Below are positions 1-7,917 of a stretch of DNA of 35,413 nt, one piece after another. The position numbers and the translations under genes were made by a program. Every line of letters starts with the position of its first letter. Positions within the stretch are counted from its first letter, which is position 1. Below the pieces are notes generated by a model, which was given only the letters and a program-made list of their open reading frames with translations, was not told the DNA's origin and ran no database searches. The DNA is from an uncultured Bacteroidales bacterium. GTDB lineage: Bacteria > Bacteroidota > Bacteroidia > Bacteroidales > UBA4417. The stretch spans positions 1-35,413 of the forward strand of contig CAIPFN010000239.1 of the NCBI GenBank assembly GCA_903864265.1, written 5' to 3'.

Positions 1-4
1 ACAT

Positions 5-18
5 GGAACCCGGAACCC
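5..18. repeat. Two GGAACCC heptamers at window edge
   Basis: Two tandem copies of GGAACCC sit at the left edge of the window. They match the unit of the longer heptamer array at 15687-15749, so the window probably starts at the end of a second array of the same family. The full size cannot be seen from here. Confidence 0.6.
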
Positions 19-60
19 CCCGTTGGCGCGCGTCTCACTTTTCAAAAATATTCTCCCCGC

Positions 61-231
61 TCTTGTTTTCTGACGCGTGCCGGCACCAACCTGATCAAAA
101 CCTTGTGAATGGCCTTTAAAACACAGGACTTTGAAGATATATCATTTTTATTGGAGATATCAGCCTGTTTGTGTCGTGTGCCGGTAATTTAATATTTATG
201 GAGTTTTGAGTGCACGCGTCAGAAAATAAGA
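61..231. repeat. 171-bp segment bounded by 20-bp inverted repeats
   Basis: Bases 61-80 (TCTTGTTTTCTGACGCGTGC) and the reverse complement of 212-231 agree at 19 of 20 positions, enclosing about 131 bp with no ORF. It could be a very small non-autonomous mobile element, or a long hairpin beyond the 3' end of the minus-strand CotH gene. No target-site duplication is obvious. The function is unknown. Confidence 0.5.
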
Positions 232-256
232 CGCGCGCAAACAGAGCCAATTTATC

Positions 257-3256
257 TTATTCCACCACCATCTTTCCCAAGCCTGTCAGCTTACCGCCTT
301 TTGTGGTAAACCATAGCAGGTAAAAGCCCGGCTGAAGGTCCCCGCAGTTCAGCTCAGTTTGGCAGGAGTTAATATGTTCTATTTGCCGTACTTTCGTGCC
401 GGCCGTGTTATAGATTATAAGCGTTCCGTTTTCCATAGCCGATGAAGTACGTATAGTGAGCGTAGCCGTATTCCGGAAAGGGTTGGGCGAAACGCTCAGG
501 CTAAGCATTTCGGCGGCCAAAGGGGTTGCGGTATTTACATTCAGTCCGTTTCCTTCGCCGGGAGTGCCGTGGGGCGGCATGATGCTGGCCTTCCAGCTCT
601 GTGCCAGGGCATTGTCGAGGGCAGGCGATATCAGTTCGAGGCTGGCCCCGTGCCCATCGGCTTCAGTGGGCCAGGGAGCCGCATCATCGTAATGAACGGT
701 GTCAACCAGGGTGCCGGTATTATTATATAATCGTATCAGCTCGCCGCTGCCCGAAAGCCCGAAACCCATGGGCCCCACATAGTTGGTCACTGCCGGGAAT
801 AAGCTGTGAAACTTGCTCATATCATTGGCAATCACCAGGTAGCCCTGCGAAGGAATAAGCGTTCCCTGAGCGAAAACAAAGGCATGCAGATCGTCTTCAT
901 CCTTGAAAACCCAGTTGCTGATATCCAGAGCATAGTCCTGTGGATTATACAACTCCACCCAGTCGCCGGCATCGAAGGCGGCATCCGAATTATAGTTGAT
1001 CTCGTTAATCACCAGCGAATCGGCAAAAACCCTGGGGACAAATACCGCCAGCACGCTATCGCCGGCATTCAGCTGTAACTGTATATTCAGCGCGCTGTCC
1101 GAAGGATGTACCGGGCTGTTCTTCACTTCCCAGTGATCGAAACGGAACTGCTGGTTGGTTTCCACGGCCGTAAGCCGGGTATCCATGCCGCCATAGTAGT
1201 TGCCTGCAAAGGGAAATTCCTTCAGCCTGAGGGAGTTCAGCTGTACCTGTCCCGCGGCAGGAGGGTCAATGTTTACCACCAGCGGATAAGGGCCGGTGAG
1301 CGAGTAGCATTCGTTAAGACCGGCGGTTACCACATTATAGCGGGTATTAATGAAATCACGTATCTTCTGCACGTTTCCGTTCCATTCGGGTACGCTGCCT
1401 CCCCAGCGGGCGCAGTGTTTCTGCATCTCGGGAGCGATCAGGCCCACCATGCTGTCGTACAGGGTAATCATATTCGAAGGCTTGAAAGCCGTATTCAGCA
1501 GGTCGGCGTAGCGCGACACATAATACTGCTCGAAATCAGGGTTCTGCCTTAGCTTATTGAGTATGATCACATGCCCGTCGGGGTCGGATGCGCCCGAAAT
1601 GCTTTCCTGGAAACAGGGCGGAACATAAGGCGTTTGAGCCGGTATACCGGTATAATTGATATAATGCCCGAAGGTGGCATCCTCGTCCCACAGCATATAT
1701 CCCCAGCGCTGATGACTGCCGTTGGGATTGGTGCCCTTCCACCAGCCAACGTTCCAGTTGAGCCAGTCGGAACATACCACATAGGAATTCAGCAGCATAT
1801 AATCCACCAGGCTGGCACCATCGAAGCGGGATTCCACATAGGCATAATCGGCCGGATTGGCCATATTATGGGTCATAATATAATTGTACAGGGCATCCCA
1901 GTCGTCGAAGGCAGCCTGTCCGCCATATTCGGCCCAGGTATTTCCCCACAGCATCAGGTAATACAGGTTGTACTTATCCTGGTCGTAATAATATTTGGTA
2001 TAATCATGATCATTGGGCTTTTCGCGAATGGAGTAAACACCCCAGTACTGACCGTTGGCAAAGACGATACAGCGGGCCGATTTACGCTCGTCGAGGCTCA
2101 TGCCTGCCTTCACCGACACGGTTTGAACAAAGTCGTCGCGCATCAGGGCACTCGAGTCGATGCCGGGATAATTATCATCGCCACAGGCACGCAGTATGAC
2201 TTTCTGGTATTCATCCCTGTCAGTATCCGAGAACAGGTGTTCGAGCAGGGCGTAGTTATAGCCGCATTCATCACGCATCTTGTAATCGACGCTGCGCTGT
2301 GGATGTATCCACGAATCCTGACCGTGCTTGCCGAATTCGCCATAGCCGGCCGTAGTGCGTACTTTGGCGGTATTGTAATATTCGATGGAACCCCAGGGAA
2401 CCAGATAGCCATCGCCGTTAAGCAGGTTCAGCAGATCGGTGCCGGCAACCGAGACGACAGGCAGGCTGAAGTTTTCGTTGATAAAGTAGGTGTTAAACTC
2501 AATGAATCCCGGCAGTATATCCGCATTATTGCTGAATACCCTTGCTTTTACCACCCTGGTTGTACTTACGGGTATGGGTGAAGTATATACAGGCGAGAAG
2601 GCCGTTGGCTCATTACCATCGAGGGTATACCTGATTTTAGAATCCGGCTCGGTAGTGCTGATGCTCACCGAAAATCCCGAACTGTAAAAACCTCCGACCT
2701 TACTAATAAGCGGCTTATCAGCATAGCGTGAATAGACAGTGATGTTATTCGACATTCCCGGTGTGGGTGCGGTAAACACGCCCCAGACGGCACCGCCATC
2801 TGTTTTCCGGCCATTTGAATGCTCTTTTTGAGTCAGGGAAAGTTGTTGCTGGTCGATAATAAATCCCGATGGGTCGGCAAAAACGATGGATTCGGGCGTA
2901 GCCCTGGTTTGTGTAAGTTTAAAGCTGGTATGCAGATCTTCGGAAGTGCCGAGGTCGCGGCCCGAAGCCCAGACGCGCTTAAAGCCATGGGCAGGGATAA
3001 GTGTTCCGGCCGGGAAGGCCCATTTGGCGGAGGCCGCGGGATTATCGCTCAGGAAGTATCCGCCTATATTTACTACCGAGCCGGAAGTGTTATAGAGTTC
3101 AATCCAGTCTTCGTATTGCTGAAAATCATCCTGAAAGCTTTCGAAATTCGAGCAGGAATATTCATTGATAACTACCTGCGAGCAGACTTTGCCGGGCAGG
3201 ATGCACAGCAGCAACAGCGAAAGAGAAGCGGCTAAAAATAGAAGGAATCGGTTCAT
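257..3256 (-). CDS. CotH-family exoprotein with lamin-tail domains and T9SS sorting domain
   Basis: A 999-residue secreted protein. The start is placed at the ATG whose product begins MNRFLLFLAASLSLLLL, a clear signal peptide ending near CSQ; a 67-residue in-frame extension upstream has no support. Domains in order: lamin-tail domain (about 28-140, starting VVINEYSC), chitobiase/hexosaminidase C-terminal-like segment (about 195-250, IRYTLDGNEPT), CotH kinase-like core (about 270-640, with ARCIVFANGQYWGVYSIREK and LWDEDATFGH), second lamin-tail domain (about 745-850), and a type IX secretion type A sorting domain from about 923 (SPNPFRNTATL to the terminal GKMVVE). Spore-coat CotH proteins are atypical kinases that phosphorylate proteins; whether this one is active is not known. 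It is probably a cell-surface or released protein acting on extracellular polymers or protein partners. It appears monocistronic. Confidence 0.88.
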   Translation of the reverse strand: MNRFLLFLAASLSLLLLCILPGKVCSQVVINEYSCSNFESFQDDFQQYEDWIELYNTSGSVVNIGGYFLSDNPAASAKWAFPAGTLIPAHGFKRVWASGRDLGTSEDLHTSFKLTQTRATPESIVFADPSGFIIDQQQLSLTQKEHSNGRKTDGGAVWGVFTAPTPGMSNNITVYSRYADKPLISKVGGFYSSGFSVSISTTEPDSKIRYTLDGNEPTAFSPVYTSPIPVSTTRVVKARVFSNNADILPGFIEFNTYFINENFSLPVVSVAGTDLLNLLNGDGYLVPWGSIEYYNTAKVRTTAGYGEFGKHGQDSWIHPQRSVDYKMRDECGYNYALLEHLFSDTDRDEYQKVILRACGDDNYPGIDSSALMRDDFVQTVSVKAGMSLDERKSARCIVFANGQYWGVYSIREKPNDHDYTKYYYDQDKYNLYYLMLWGNTWAEYGGQAAFDDWDALYNYIMTHNMANPADYAYVESRFDGASLVDYMLLNSYVVCSDWLNWNVGWWKGTNPNGSHQRWGYMLWDEDATFGHYINYTGIPAQTPYVPPCFQESISGASDPDGHVIILNKLRQNPDFEQYYVSRYADLLNTAFKPSNMITLYDSMVGLIAPEMQKHCARWGGSVPEWNGNVQKIRDFINTRYNVVTAGLNECYSLTGPYPLVVNIDPPAAGQVQLNSLRLKEFPFAGNYYGGMDTRLTAVETNQQFRFDHWEVKNSPVHPSDSALNIQLQLNAGDSVLAVFVPRVFADSLVINEINYNSDAAFDAGDWVELYNPQDYALDISNWVFKDEDDLHAFVFAQGTLIPSQGYLVIANDMSKFHSLFPAVTNYVGPMGFGLSGSGELIRLYNNTGTLVDTVHYDDAAPWPTEADGHGASLELISPALDNALAQSWKASIMPPHGTPGEGNGLNVNTATPLAAEMLSLSVSPNPFRNTATLTIRTSSAMENGTLIIYNTAGTKVRQIEHINSCQTELNCGDLQPGFYLLWFTTKGGKLTGLGKMVVE

Positions 3257-3411
3257 ATGGATATGGGATTTGCAGGAGCATGGTGGTACTAACAAAAATA
3301 AAGATAATACATATAGGCTGGTATAATACAACAAGCTTAAAGCAGAAAAATAGCACAAAATAGCAAAATGTGTTTTTATAGAGCCGTCAGGAACTAAGCA
3401 AAATAAAATCC

Positions 3412-3424
3412 GTTTGCGCGTCTT
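3412..3424. repeat. GTTTGCGCGTCTT, imperfect inverse of 228-242
   Basis: This motif lies just upstream of the CotH gene. Its reverse complement, AAGACGCGCAAAC, matches AAGACGCGCGCAAAC at 228-242 except for one extra GC, so the CotH gene is bracketed by short inverted copies. It may be chance or the remnant of a mobile boundary. Confidence 0.3.
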
Positions 3425-3446
3425 CCCTATAATTTCCTCAATACGT

Positions 3447-4556
3447 TTACTTCTCAAAAATTCTGATCAATTCGTTTTGTAAATCATCAGCATTAATATT
3501 GCTTCTAATGACTTTTCCGTTAGGATCTATCAGGATCGTGAAAGGAATACTATGAACATTGTAAATAGCAGCTATTTCACTGACTTTCCCTTTCAGATCT
3601 GATATTTGAGGCCAGGGAATTTTATCCTCATTTATAGCCCTGGTCCACTCTTTTTCCTCATTATCTAATGAGAAACCAAGAATATCGAAACCCATGCTTT
3701 TGTACTTCAAATATATTAGTAACATCTTCTGAGCCTGCAACCGGCAAGGGCCACACCAACTCGCCCAATAATCGATAAGCAGATACTTCCCTTTAAAGTC
3801 TGAAACTGAGATTATTTTTCCATCGGGTGTTTTAGCACTAAAATCAATGATTTTTGTGCCAACCCTAAGTAGTGAATCGACTTTGAAAAACTGAAGGACA
3901 ATTCTACCTTCTTTACAATTTAACACGCTCTCGGGAAATTTCTGATAAAGCAGAAACATGCTATCTTTAGAAAAGGGTCTTGGGTAGTACGCATTAAACC
4001 AAGTATAAAAACAATGTATTGCTGCATAGGTATTAATATTCTCCGAAACGGCTTTATACCAGGCATAAGCAATGTTTGTCCAAGCTTGTTGATTTATTAC
4101 ACCCAGGCGATTTATTGCGGATGTATCTCTTAGTTCCCTGTAAATGTTCATAGAATCGCCGGATTGGTTTAATTCAGCGACGAATTCGTTACCTGCTGAC
4201 CGAATCCTTCTGTATATATCGTTTTCTTTTAAGTCTTTGACGATTGATTTCCATATAAAACTTGTGTTCAATTGAATATGTACAGTAGGTTCAACATACA
4301 GAAATTCAAAGCGGCCTTTACTACCGGGTTTGGTAAGTGTTATTTTGGTTGGCTTTGGATATTGTTTATAAAAATCAAATACTCCATTAATGATATTTGC
4401 CGAATCATTCAGAACATCATTTTCGTATAAAAATAATAAGCCGTTGTCTTCAGGTTTAGAGGTAACAGTAATGGTTTGACCATGAATAGTAACATTGTGT
4501 AATATCAAACAACCTATTACTGAGAGAAAAAGTCTAAATAGTTTTTTCAGTTTCAT
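3447..4556 (-). CDS. TlpA/ResA-like thiol-disulfide oxidoreductase
   Basis: A 369-residue periplasmic or lipid-tethered thioredoxin-fold protein typical of Bacteroidota. Residues 1-26 form a signal peptide (MKLKKLFRLFLSVIGCLILH). The N-terminal half (about 28-230) resembles the DUF4369-type region common in these proteins. The C-terminal half is a TlpA/AhpC-TSA thioredoxin domain with the redox motif WCGPC (C268, C271) after YLLIDYWAS, and the cis-Pro loop near SIPFTILIDPNGKV. The likely role is reduction of disulfides in envelope proteins; the partner is unknown. The coding sequence is visibly more AT-rich than its neighbours, which may mean recent acquisition. It lies upstream of the CotH gene on the same strand with about 190 bp between, so co-transcription is not certain. 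Confidence 0.88.
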   Translation of the reverse strand: MKLKKLFRLFLSVIGCLILHNVTIHGQTITVTSKPEDNGLLFLYENDVLNDSANIINGVFDFYKQYPKPTKITLTKPGSKGRFEFLYVEPTVHIQLNTSFIWKSIVKDLKENDIYRRIRSAGNEFVAELNQSGDSMNIYRELRDTSAINRLGVINQQAWTNIAYAWYKAVSENINTYAAIHCFYTWFNAYYPRPFSKDSMFLLYQKFPESVLNCKEGRIVLQFFKVDSLLRVGTKIIDFSAKTPDGKIISVSDFKGKYLLIDYWASWCGPCRLQAQKMLLIYLKYKSMGFDILGFSLDNEEKEWTRAINEDKIPWPQISDLKGKVSEIAAIYNVHSIPFTILIDPNGKVIRSNINADDLQNELIRIFEK

Positions 4557-4640
4557 TTTCAGATAAAATATTTATCTCTTCTTTAGTCCCTGTTGTCCCG
4601 GATCTGTGCCCTCTGCCACCTGTCATATTAAAGTCAGGGG

Positions 4641-5747
4641 TTATTCTAATTTAAAGTCTGCTAATTCGTAGTTTGCGTTTCGTCCTGCTTGGTCAGTCTG
4701 TTTCAGTATGCCTTTTTCTACCAGGTCTTTTATGTCGCGTAAAGCTGTATCGGTAGAGGTTTTGACAATTTTAGCCCATTTTGAGGTTTGTAGTTTTCCT
4801 TCAAAATCATCAAAGAGTTTGTTCAGTATGATGCGTTGGCGTTCGTTGATGGGTGTGTGTTGGTGCAATTTCCAAAACTCAGCTTTACGCAATATCTTCT
4901 GTGTGATGTTTTCGGTTGAGAGCATGGCATTTTTGAGGCAATGCAAATACCAGTCGATCCATTCGGTAATGTCGCCCGAACTATGTTGAACTTTTTGCAG
5001 TACTTCGTAATAGAGTTTGCGCTCGGCTAATATCTGGCGCGACATACTGTAAAAACGTTCACCACTGCCTTCGGCACAGGCAAGCAACATATCGGATAGG
5101 GCTCTTGCAATTCTGCCATTTCCGTCATCAAAAGGGTGAATGATGATAAACCAAAAGTGCGCTATGGCGGCTTTCAAAACAGGATCAATGGAGTTTTCGT
5201 TGTTGAACCAATTTAAAAACTTGTCCATTTCCATTTTTACCAATTCGGGCTTTACGGCTTCGTAATGCAATTTTTCTTTACCCATAGCGCCCGAAACCAC
5301 CTGCATTTCACCGGTTCGGTATCGTCCCACTTCTATTAAATATGGTCCGCTGTACCCAGTGGGGAAGAGTGCAGCATGCCAGCCAAACAAACGTTTTTCG
5401 GTTAAGGGTAAAGTGTATCGTTGGGTGGCATCCAGCATCATTTCTACAACGCCTTCAATGTGGCGGTTGCCCGGTACAAGTCCTGCGGTGTTTATGCCCA
5501 AACGTCTTGCTATGGACGAACGTACCTGCTCATAATCGAGTACTTCGCCTTCTATTTCTGAGGATTTTACTACGTCAAAGGTTAAGGCGGTTAGCGTGGC
5601 TTCTTCCTTGGCCGAAATGCCCAAAGTGTTCATTTGCCCTATTATTTTACCTTGCATAAGCCTCACTTCGCCAAATATAGCATTTATGGCTTTGTCCTGC
5701 CACGAAAAATCTGTCCAGTTTGGGTACTCGTAAATGTATTTAGCCAT
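4641..5747 (-). CDS. Fic family protein (class II, DUF4172-type N-terminus, C-terminal winged helix)
   Basis: A 368-residue Fic protein. The catalytic loop HPFDDGNGRIAR starts at H204 and matches the family motif HxFx(D/E)GNGRxxR, so AMP transfer (or related NMP transfer) to protein hydroxyls is expected. An N-terminal inhibitory helix with the (S/T)xxxE(G/N) motif is present (S62, E66, G67 in SSEIEGE), so this is an auto-inhibited class II Fic. The first 60 residues (YIYEYPNWTDFSW) resemble DUF4172. The last 80 residues look like a winged-helix domain (LNKLFDDFEGKLQTSKWAKI, then DIKDLVEKGILKQ), which could bind DNA. No antitoxin gene is adjacent, as expected for a self-inhibited Fic. The target protein is unknown. 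The upstream region holds repeated TTGCGGT boxes. Confidence 0.93.
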   Translation of the reverse strand: MAKYIYEYPNWTDFSWQDKAINAIFGEVRLMQGKIIGQMNTLGISAKEEATLTALTFDVVKSSEIEGEVLDYEQVRSSIARRLGINTAGLVPGNRHIEGVVEMMLDATQRYTLPLTEKRLFGWHAALFPTGYSGPYLIEVGRYRTGEMQVVSGAMGKEKLHYEAVKPELVKMEMDKFLNWFNNENSIDPVLKAAIAHFWFIIIHPFDDGNGRIARALSDMLLACAEGSGERFYSMSRQILAERKLYYEVLQKVQHSSGDITEWIDWYLHCLKNAMLSTENITQKILRKAEFWKLHQHTPINERQRIILNKLFDDFEGKLQTSKWAKIVKTSTDTALRDIKDLVEKGILKQTDQAGRNANYELADFKLE

Positions 5748-5763
5748 TACCTGAGAGTATTGT

Positions 5764-5826
5764 GCGGTAAATATACATATTAATTACCGCAAATATGCGG
5801 CGTTAATTTTATTTTTTCACCGCAAA
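5764..5826 (-). promoter_or_regulatory. TTGCGGT boxes upstream of the Fic gene
   Basis: GCGGTAA (5764-5770) and TTACCGC (5784-5790) form an inverted repeat 17 bp upstream of the Fic start. A further ACCGCAAA (5819-5826) repeats the ACCGCAAA at 5786-5793 with a 33-bp offset, about three helical turns. The surroundings are very AT-rich. An operator, possibly autoregulatory through the Fic winged helix, is an inference. Confidence 0.4.
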
Positions 5827-5849
5827 GGGAATAGACTTCCCAGCCGCAC

Positions 5850-7061
5850 TTATTTCTGCAGCCTGAAATAGACCGGCATATTAAACAAAACCCTGACGCG
5901 TTTCCCGTTCTGCTTGCCCGACACCCATTTAGGCATCATTTTCACCACCCTGAGGGCTTCCTCATCACAGCCTCCGCCAATACCGCGCAGGATTTTCGCA
6001 TCCGTTACATTTCCTTTGGTATCAACCACAAAGGATACATAAACTGTTCCCTGTATGCCGTTTTCGGCAGCCTGCTGAGGGTACACTATATTTTCGGAAA
6101 GGAATTTATTCCTTTCGGTTTCGCCTCCGGGAAAGGAAGGCATTTCCTCTACAACAGTAAAAACAGCATCTGATTCCTTTGCCATCTCCGTTTTATATGC
6201 CACTATGCCGGCTACTTTACTTTTAACTGCCTCAGCCGCTTTGCCGGCCACCACGGGTTTAACTTCTTCATTAACCGCCACGGCTGCCGGTGCCGGCTGA
6301 TCCCCGGTAACTGCCAATGCTGCCTGTGCCTGCTGATCTCTGGCAATAGCCACGGCTTCGGAAGTGGCCTTCAGTTCGTCCTGGTTCTGGCTCGTTTCCT
6401 CGTCAACAAAGGCCTCGGCCACGGGTGCCCGGAACGGTCTGCTAACGGCATGACGGCTTTTCCTGTTCATGGCCATCACCGGTTTGTACACCGTAGTGCT
6501 ATCGCCGGTATGACTTGCCGCCAATTCCGCTTCCTGAGCTGCCTGCTCGGCGAGTTTCCGCTTATCCGAAAGATTTTGTACCCAGAAAATATAAAACACT
6601 CCGACGAAAAGCGCTATTGTGGCGGCGGTGGCCATCCACACGAAGGGCTTATATGAGATGCGCTTTATTCCGGGGTTTGAGACGCGCACACGGGAACGAA
6701 CCTTATGCCTGATCCGCTCATTGATGGTTTCGGTGCGGGCCTGGAATTCACGATGGGACCAGCCTGCTGCGGTTCGGGCACGCTCAGCGGCCAACTGATC
6801 CCCATTGCCGGGTTTTAGGGTTTCAGCATCCGGCTTTGCATGCTTAGCCTGGCCCGGCGAAGCATCCGCATGATTCTTTTTTAGCCACATCCTCAGGCCA
6901 TCCACCGAGTCGGAACAGAGCGGGCAACCTTCCACATGCCGCTGAGCCATAATGAGTTCTTCGCCCAACAGCGCATCGGACACCAAATTCATCAGCGCAT
7001 CGCCCGTCAGGCAACCGGAGGGCATAAACAAGGCCGATGACTTTTTCTTCCTGTCATTCAT
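5850..7061 (-). CDS. Anti-sigma zinc-finger protein fused to TonB C-terminal domain
   Basis: A 403-residue single-pass membrane protein. The cytoplasmic N-terminus carries an anti-sigma zinc-finger motif HxxxCxxC (H42, C46, C49 in RHVEGCPLC). A transmembrane helix spans about 140-161 (FVWMATAATIALFVGVFY). A low-complexity Ala/Val/Glu-rich periplasmic linker follows, then a TonB C-terminal domain from about 305 (FTVVEEMPSFPGGE ... GTVYVSFVVDTKGNV ... VRVLFNMPVYFRLQ). Its start overlaps the upstream sigma-factor stop by 8 bp, so the two are translationally coupled. Inference: it holds the sigma factor and could sense the periplasm or an outer-membrane TonB-dependent receptor through its own TonB domain. 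The domain closely resembles those of the proteins at 31319 and 32195. Confidence 0.85.
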   Translation of the reverse strand: MNDRKKKSSALFMPSGCLTGDALMNLVSDALLGEELIMAQRHVEGCPLCSDSVDGLRMWLKKNHADASPGQAKHAKPDAETLKPGNGDQLAAERARTAAGWSHREFQARTETINERIRHKVRSRVRVSNPGIKRISYKPFVWMATAATIALFVGVFYIFWVQNLSDKRKLAEQAAQEAELAASHTGDSTTVYKPVMAMNRKSRHAVSRPFRAPVAEAFVDEETSQNQDELKATSEAVAIARDQQAQAALAVTGDQPAPAAVAVNEEVKPVVAGKAAEAVKSKVAGIVAYKTEMAKESDAVFTVVEEMPSFPGGETERNKFLSENIVYPQQAAENGIQGTVYVSFVVDTKGNVTDAKILRGIGGGCDEEALRVVKMMPKWVSGKQNGKRVRVLFNMPVYFRLQK

Positions 7062-7665
7062 AGCGTTCCATCCTTTCCATCAATAGCTTCAGATTGCGTT
7101 TGCCGTTTTGTATATGGCTTTTTACTTCGTTGTAGGAATACCCCGTAATTTGCTCCACTTCCCGGTACGACTTTTCGTCGAGGTAAAACAGCTCAACGCA
7201 TTGCTTTTGCTCGGGACTGAGCACGTTTATAGCTGTTTCGAGGTAGCGGATCCGGTGCTCCCCGTCGGGCCCTCCCAGCAGATGATTGCTATGGACGGAT
7301 TCCATAAGTTCTGCTTCCAGTTTCTTTAGCTTGTCCTCCATCATGCGCACACCCGACTTTTTCCGCCTGAGGTGCATCAGGGATTCGTTTTTGGTAAGGG
7401 TATAAATCCAGCTCTTGAAATTATGGATCTCCGATTTCTTTAACTGTTCGAACAGTTTCTCAAAAACCAGCATCACCGTGTCTTCGGCATCGGCATCGTT
7501 GCCCAGGTATTTATAACTGACGGTAAAAAGCAAATGGGTATAGCGTTCGTATAGCACCCCTATAATCTCCCGGTTGTGCGTAAGCATATACTGCGACACG
7601 AGTTGCTCATCGGTTAATGAAAGCAAATCCTTTTTATCGTCTTTTCTGAAAAAACGCAGTGCCAA
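7054..7665 (-). CDS. ECF-type RNA polymerase sigma factor
   Basis: A 203-residue sigma-70 family protein with region 2 (about 43-100: YTHLLFTVSYKYLGNDADAED, then FKSWIYTLTKNESLMHLRRK) and region 4 (about 145-195: LSPEQKQCVELFYLDEKSY followed by a helix-turn-helix). No ATG exists near the N-terminus; the only plausible start is TTG at 7665 (product read as MALRFFRKDDKK), about 17 nt after a TATCTTTG -7 element. It overlaps the downstream anti-sigma/TonB gene by 8 bp, so the pair is one operon. It probably directs a small envelope or nutrient-uptake regulon. The regulon is unknown. Confidence 0.9.
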   Translation of the reverse strand: MALRFFRKDDKKDLLSLTDEQLVSQYMLTHNREIIGVLYERYTHLLFTVSYKYLGNDADAEDTVMLVFEKLFEQLKKSEIHNFKSWIYTLTKNESLMHLRRKKSGVRMMEDKLKKLEAELMESVHSNHLLGGPDGEHRIRYLETAINVLSPEQKQCVELFYLDEKSYREVEQITGYSYNEVKSHIQNGKRNLKLLMERMERYE

Positions 7666-7682
7666 GCGGGGGAGATTTTGTA

Positions 7683-7690
7683 CAAAGATA
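7683..7690 (-). promoter_or_regulatory. Putative -7 element TATCTTTG for the sigma operon
   Basis: On the minus strand TATCTTTG matches the Bacteroidota primary-sigma -7 consensus TAnnTTTG and ends about 17 nt before the TTG start. No good -33 TTTG/TTG was found at 19-20 nt spacing. Confidence 0.45.
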
Positions 7691-7863
7691 CGGATTTGCC
7701 GGGTAGGTACCGGGAGACTGGGGAAGCGGCTTAGGACTAAAAGTTAAAAACCGGAGCTGCTTTACAGCCAGCCCCCCTTTTACTGAGGGCAAACACTTTA
7801 TCAGAACCGAAAACACAGTCTGCCTAAAGAAACTGCAGTTGGTATTTCCCACTGTATGCAAGC

Positions 7864-7898
7864 AAAAAAATCCCCGCCTCATCACTGAAACGGGGATT
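7864..7898 (-). terminator. Rho-independent terminator after aspS
   Basis: On the minus strand, ATCCCCG (7891-7897 read in reverse) pairs with CGGGGAT (7870-7876) around a 14-nt loop and is followed by a T-tract (A-tract at 7864-7870 on the plus strand). It lies 20 bp after the aspS stop. Confidence 0.75.
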
Positions 7899-7917
7899 TC
7901 ACAAAGGCTATTGCGGC

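Noticed and set aside
1571-2581. 336-codon plus-strand ORF opposite the CotH gene
   Set aside because: It is a shadow of the minus-strand gene, whose domains, signal peptide and sorting tail are clear; the product has no recognisable domain.
3257-3457. 67-residue N-terminal extension of the CotH protein
   Set aside because: The inner ATG gives a standard signal peptide at the N-terminus; the extension would bury it and spans AT-rich promoter-like DNA containing TATTTTTG.
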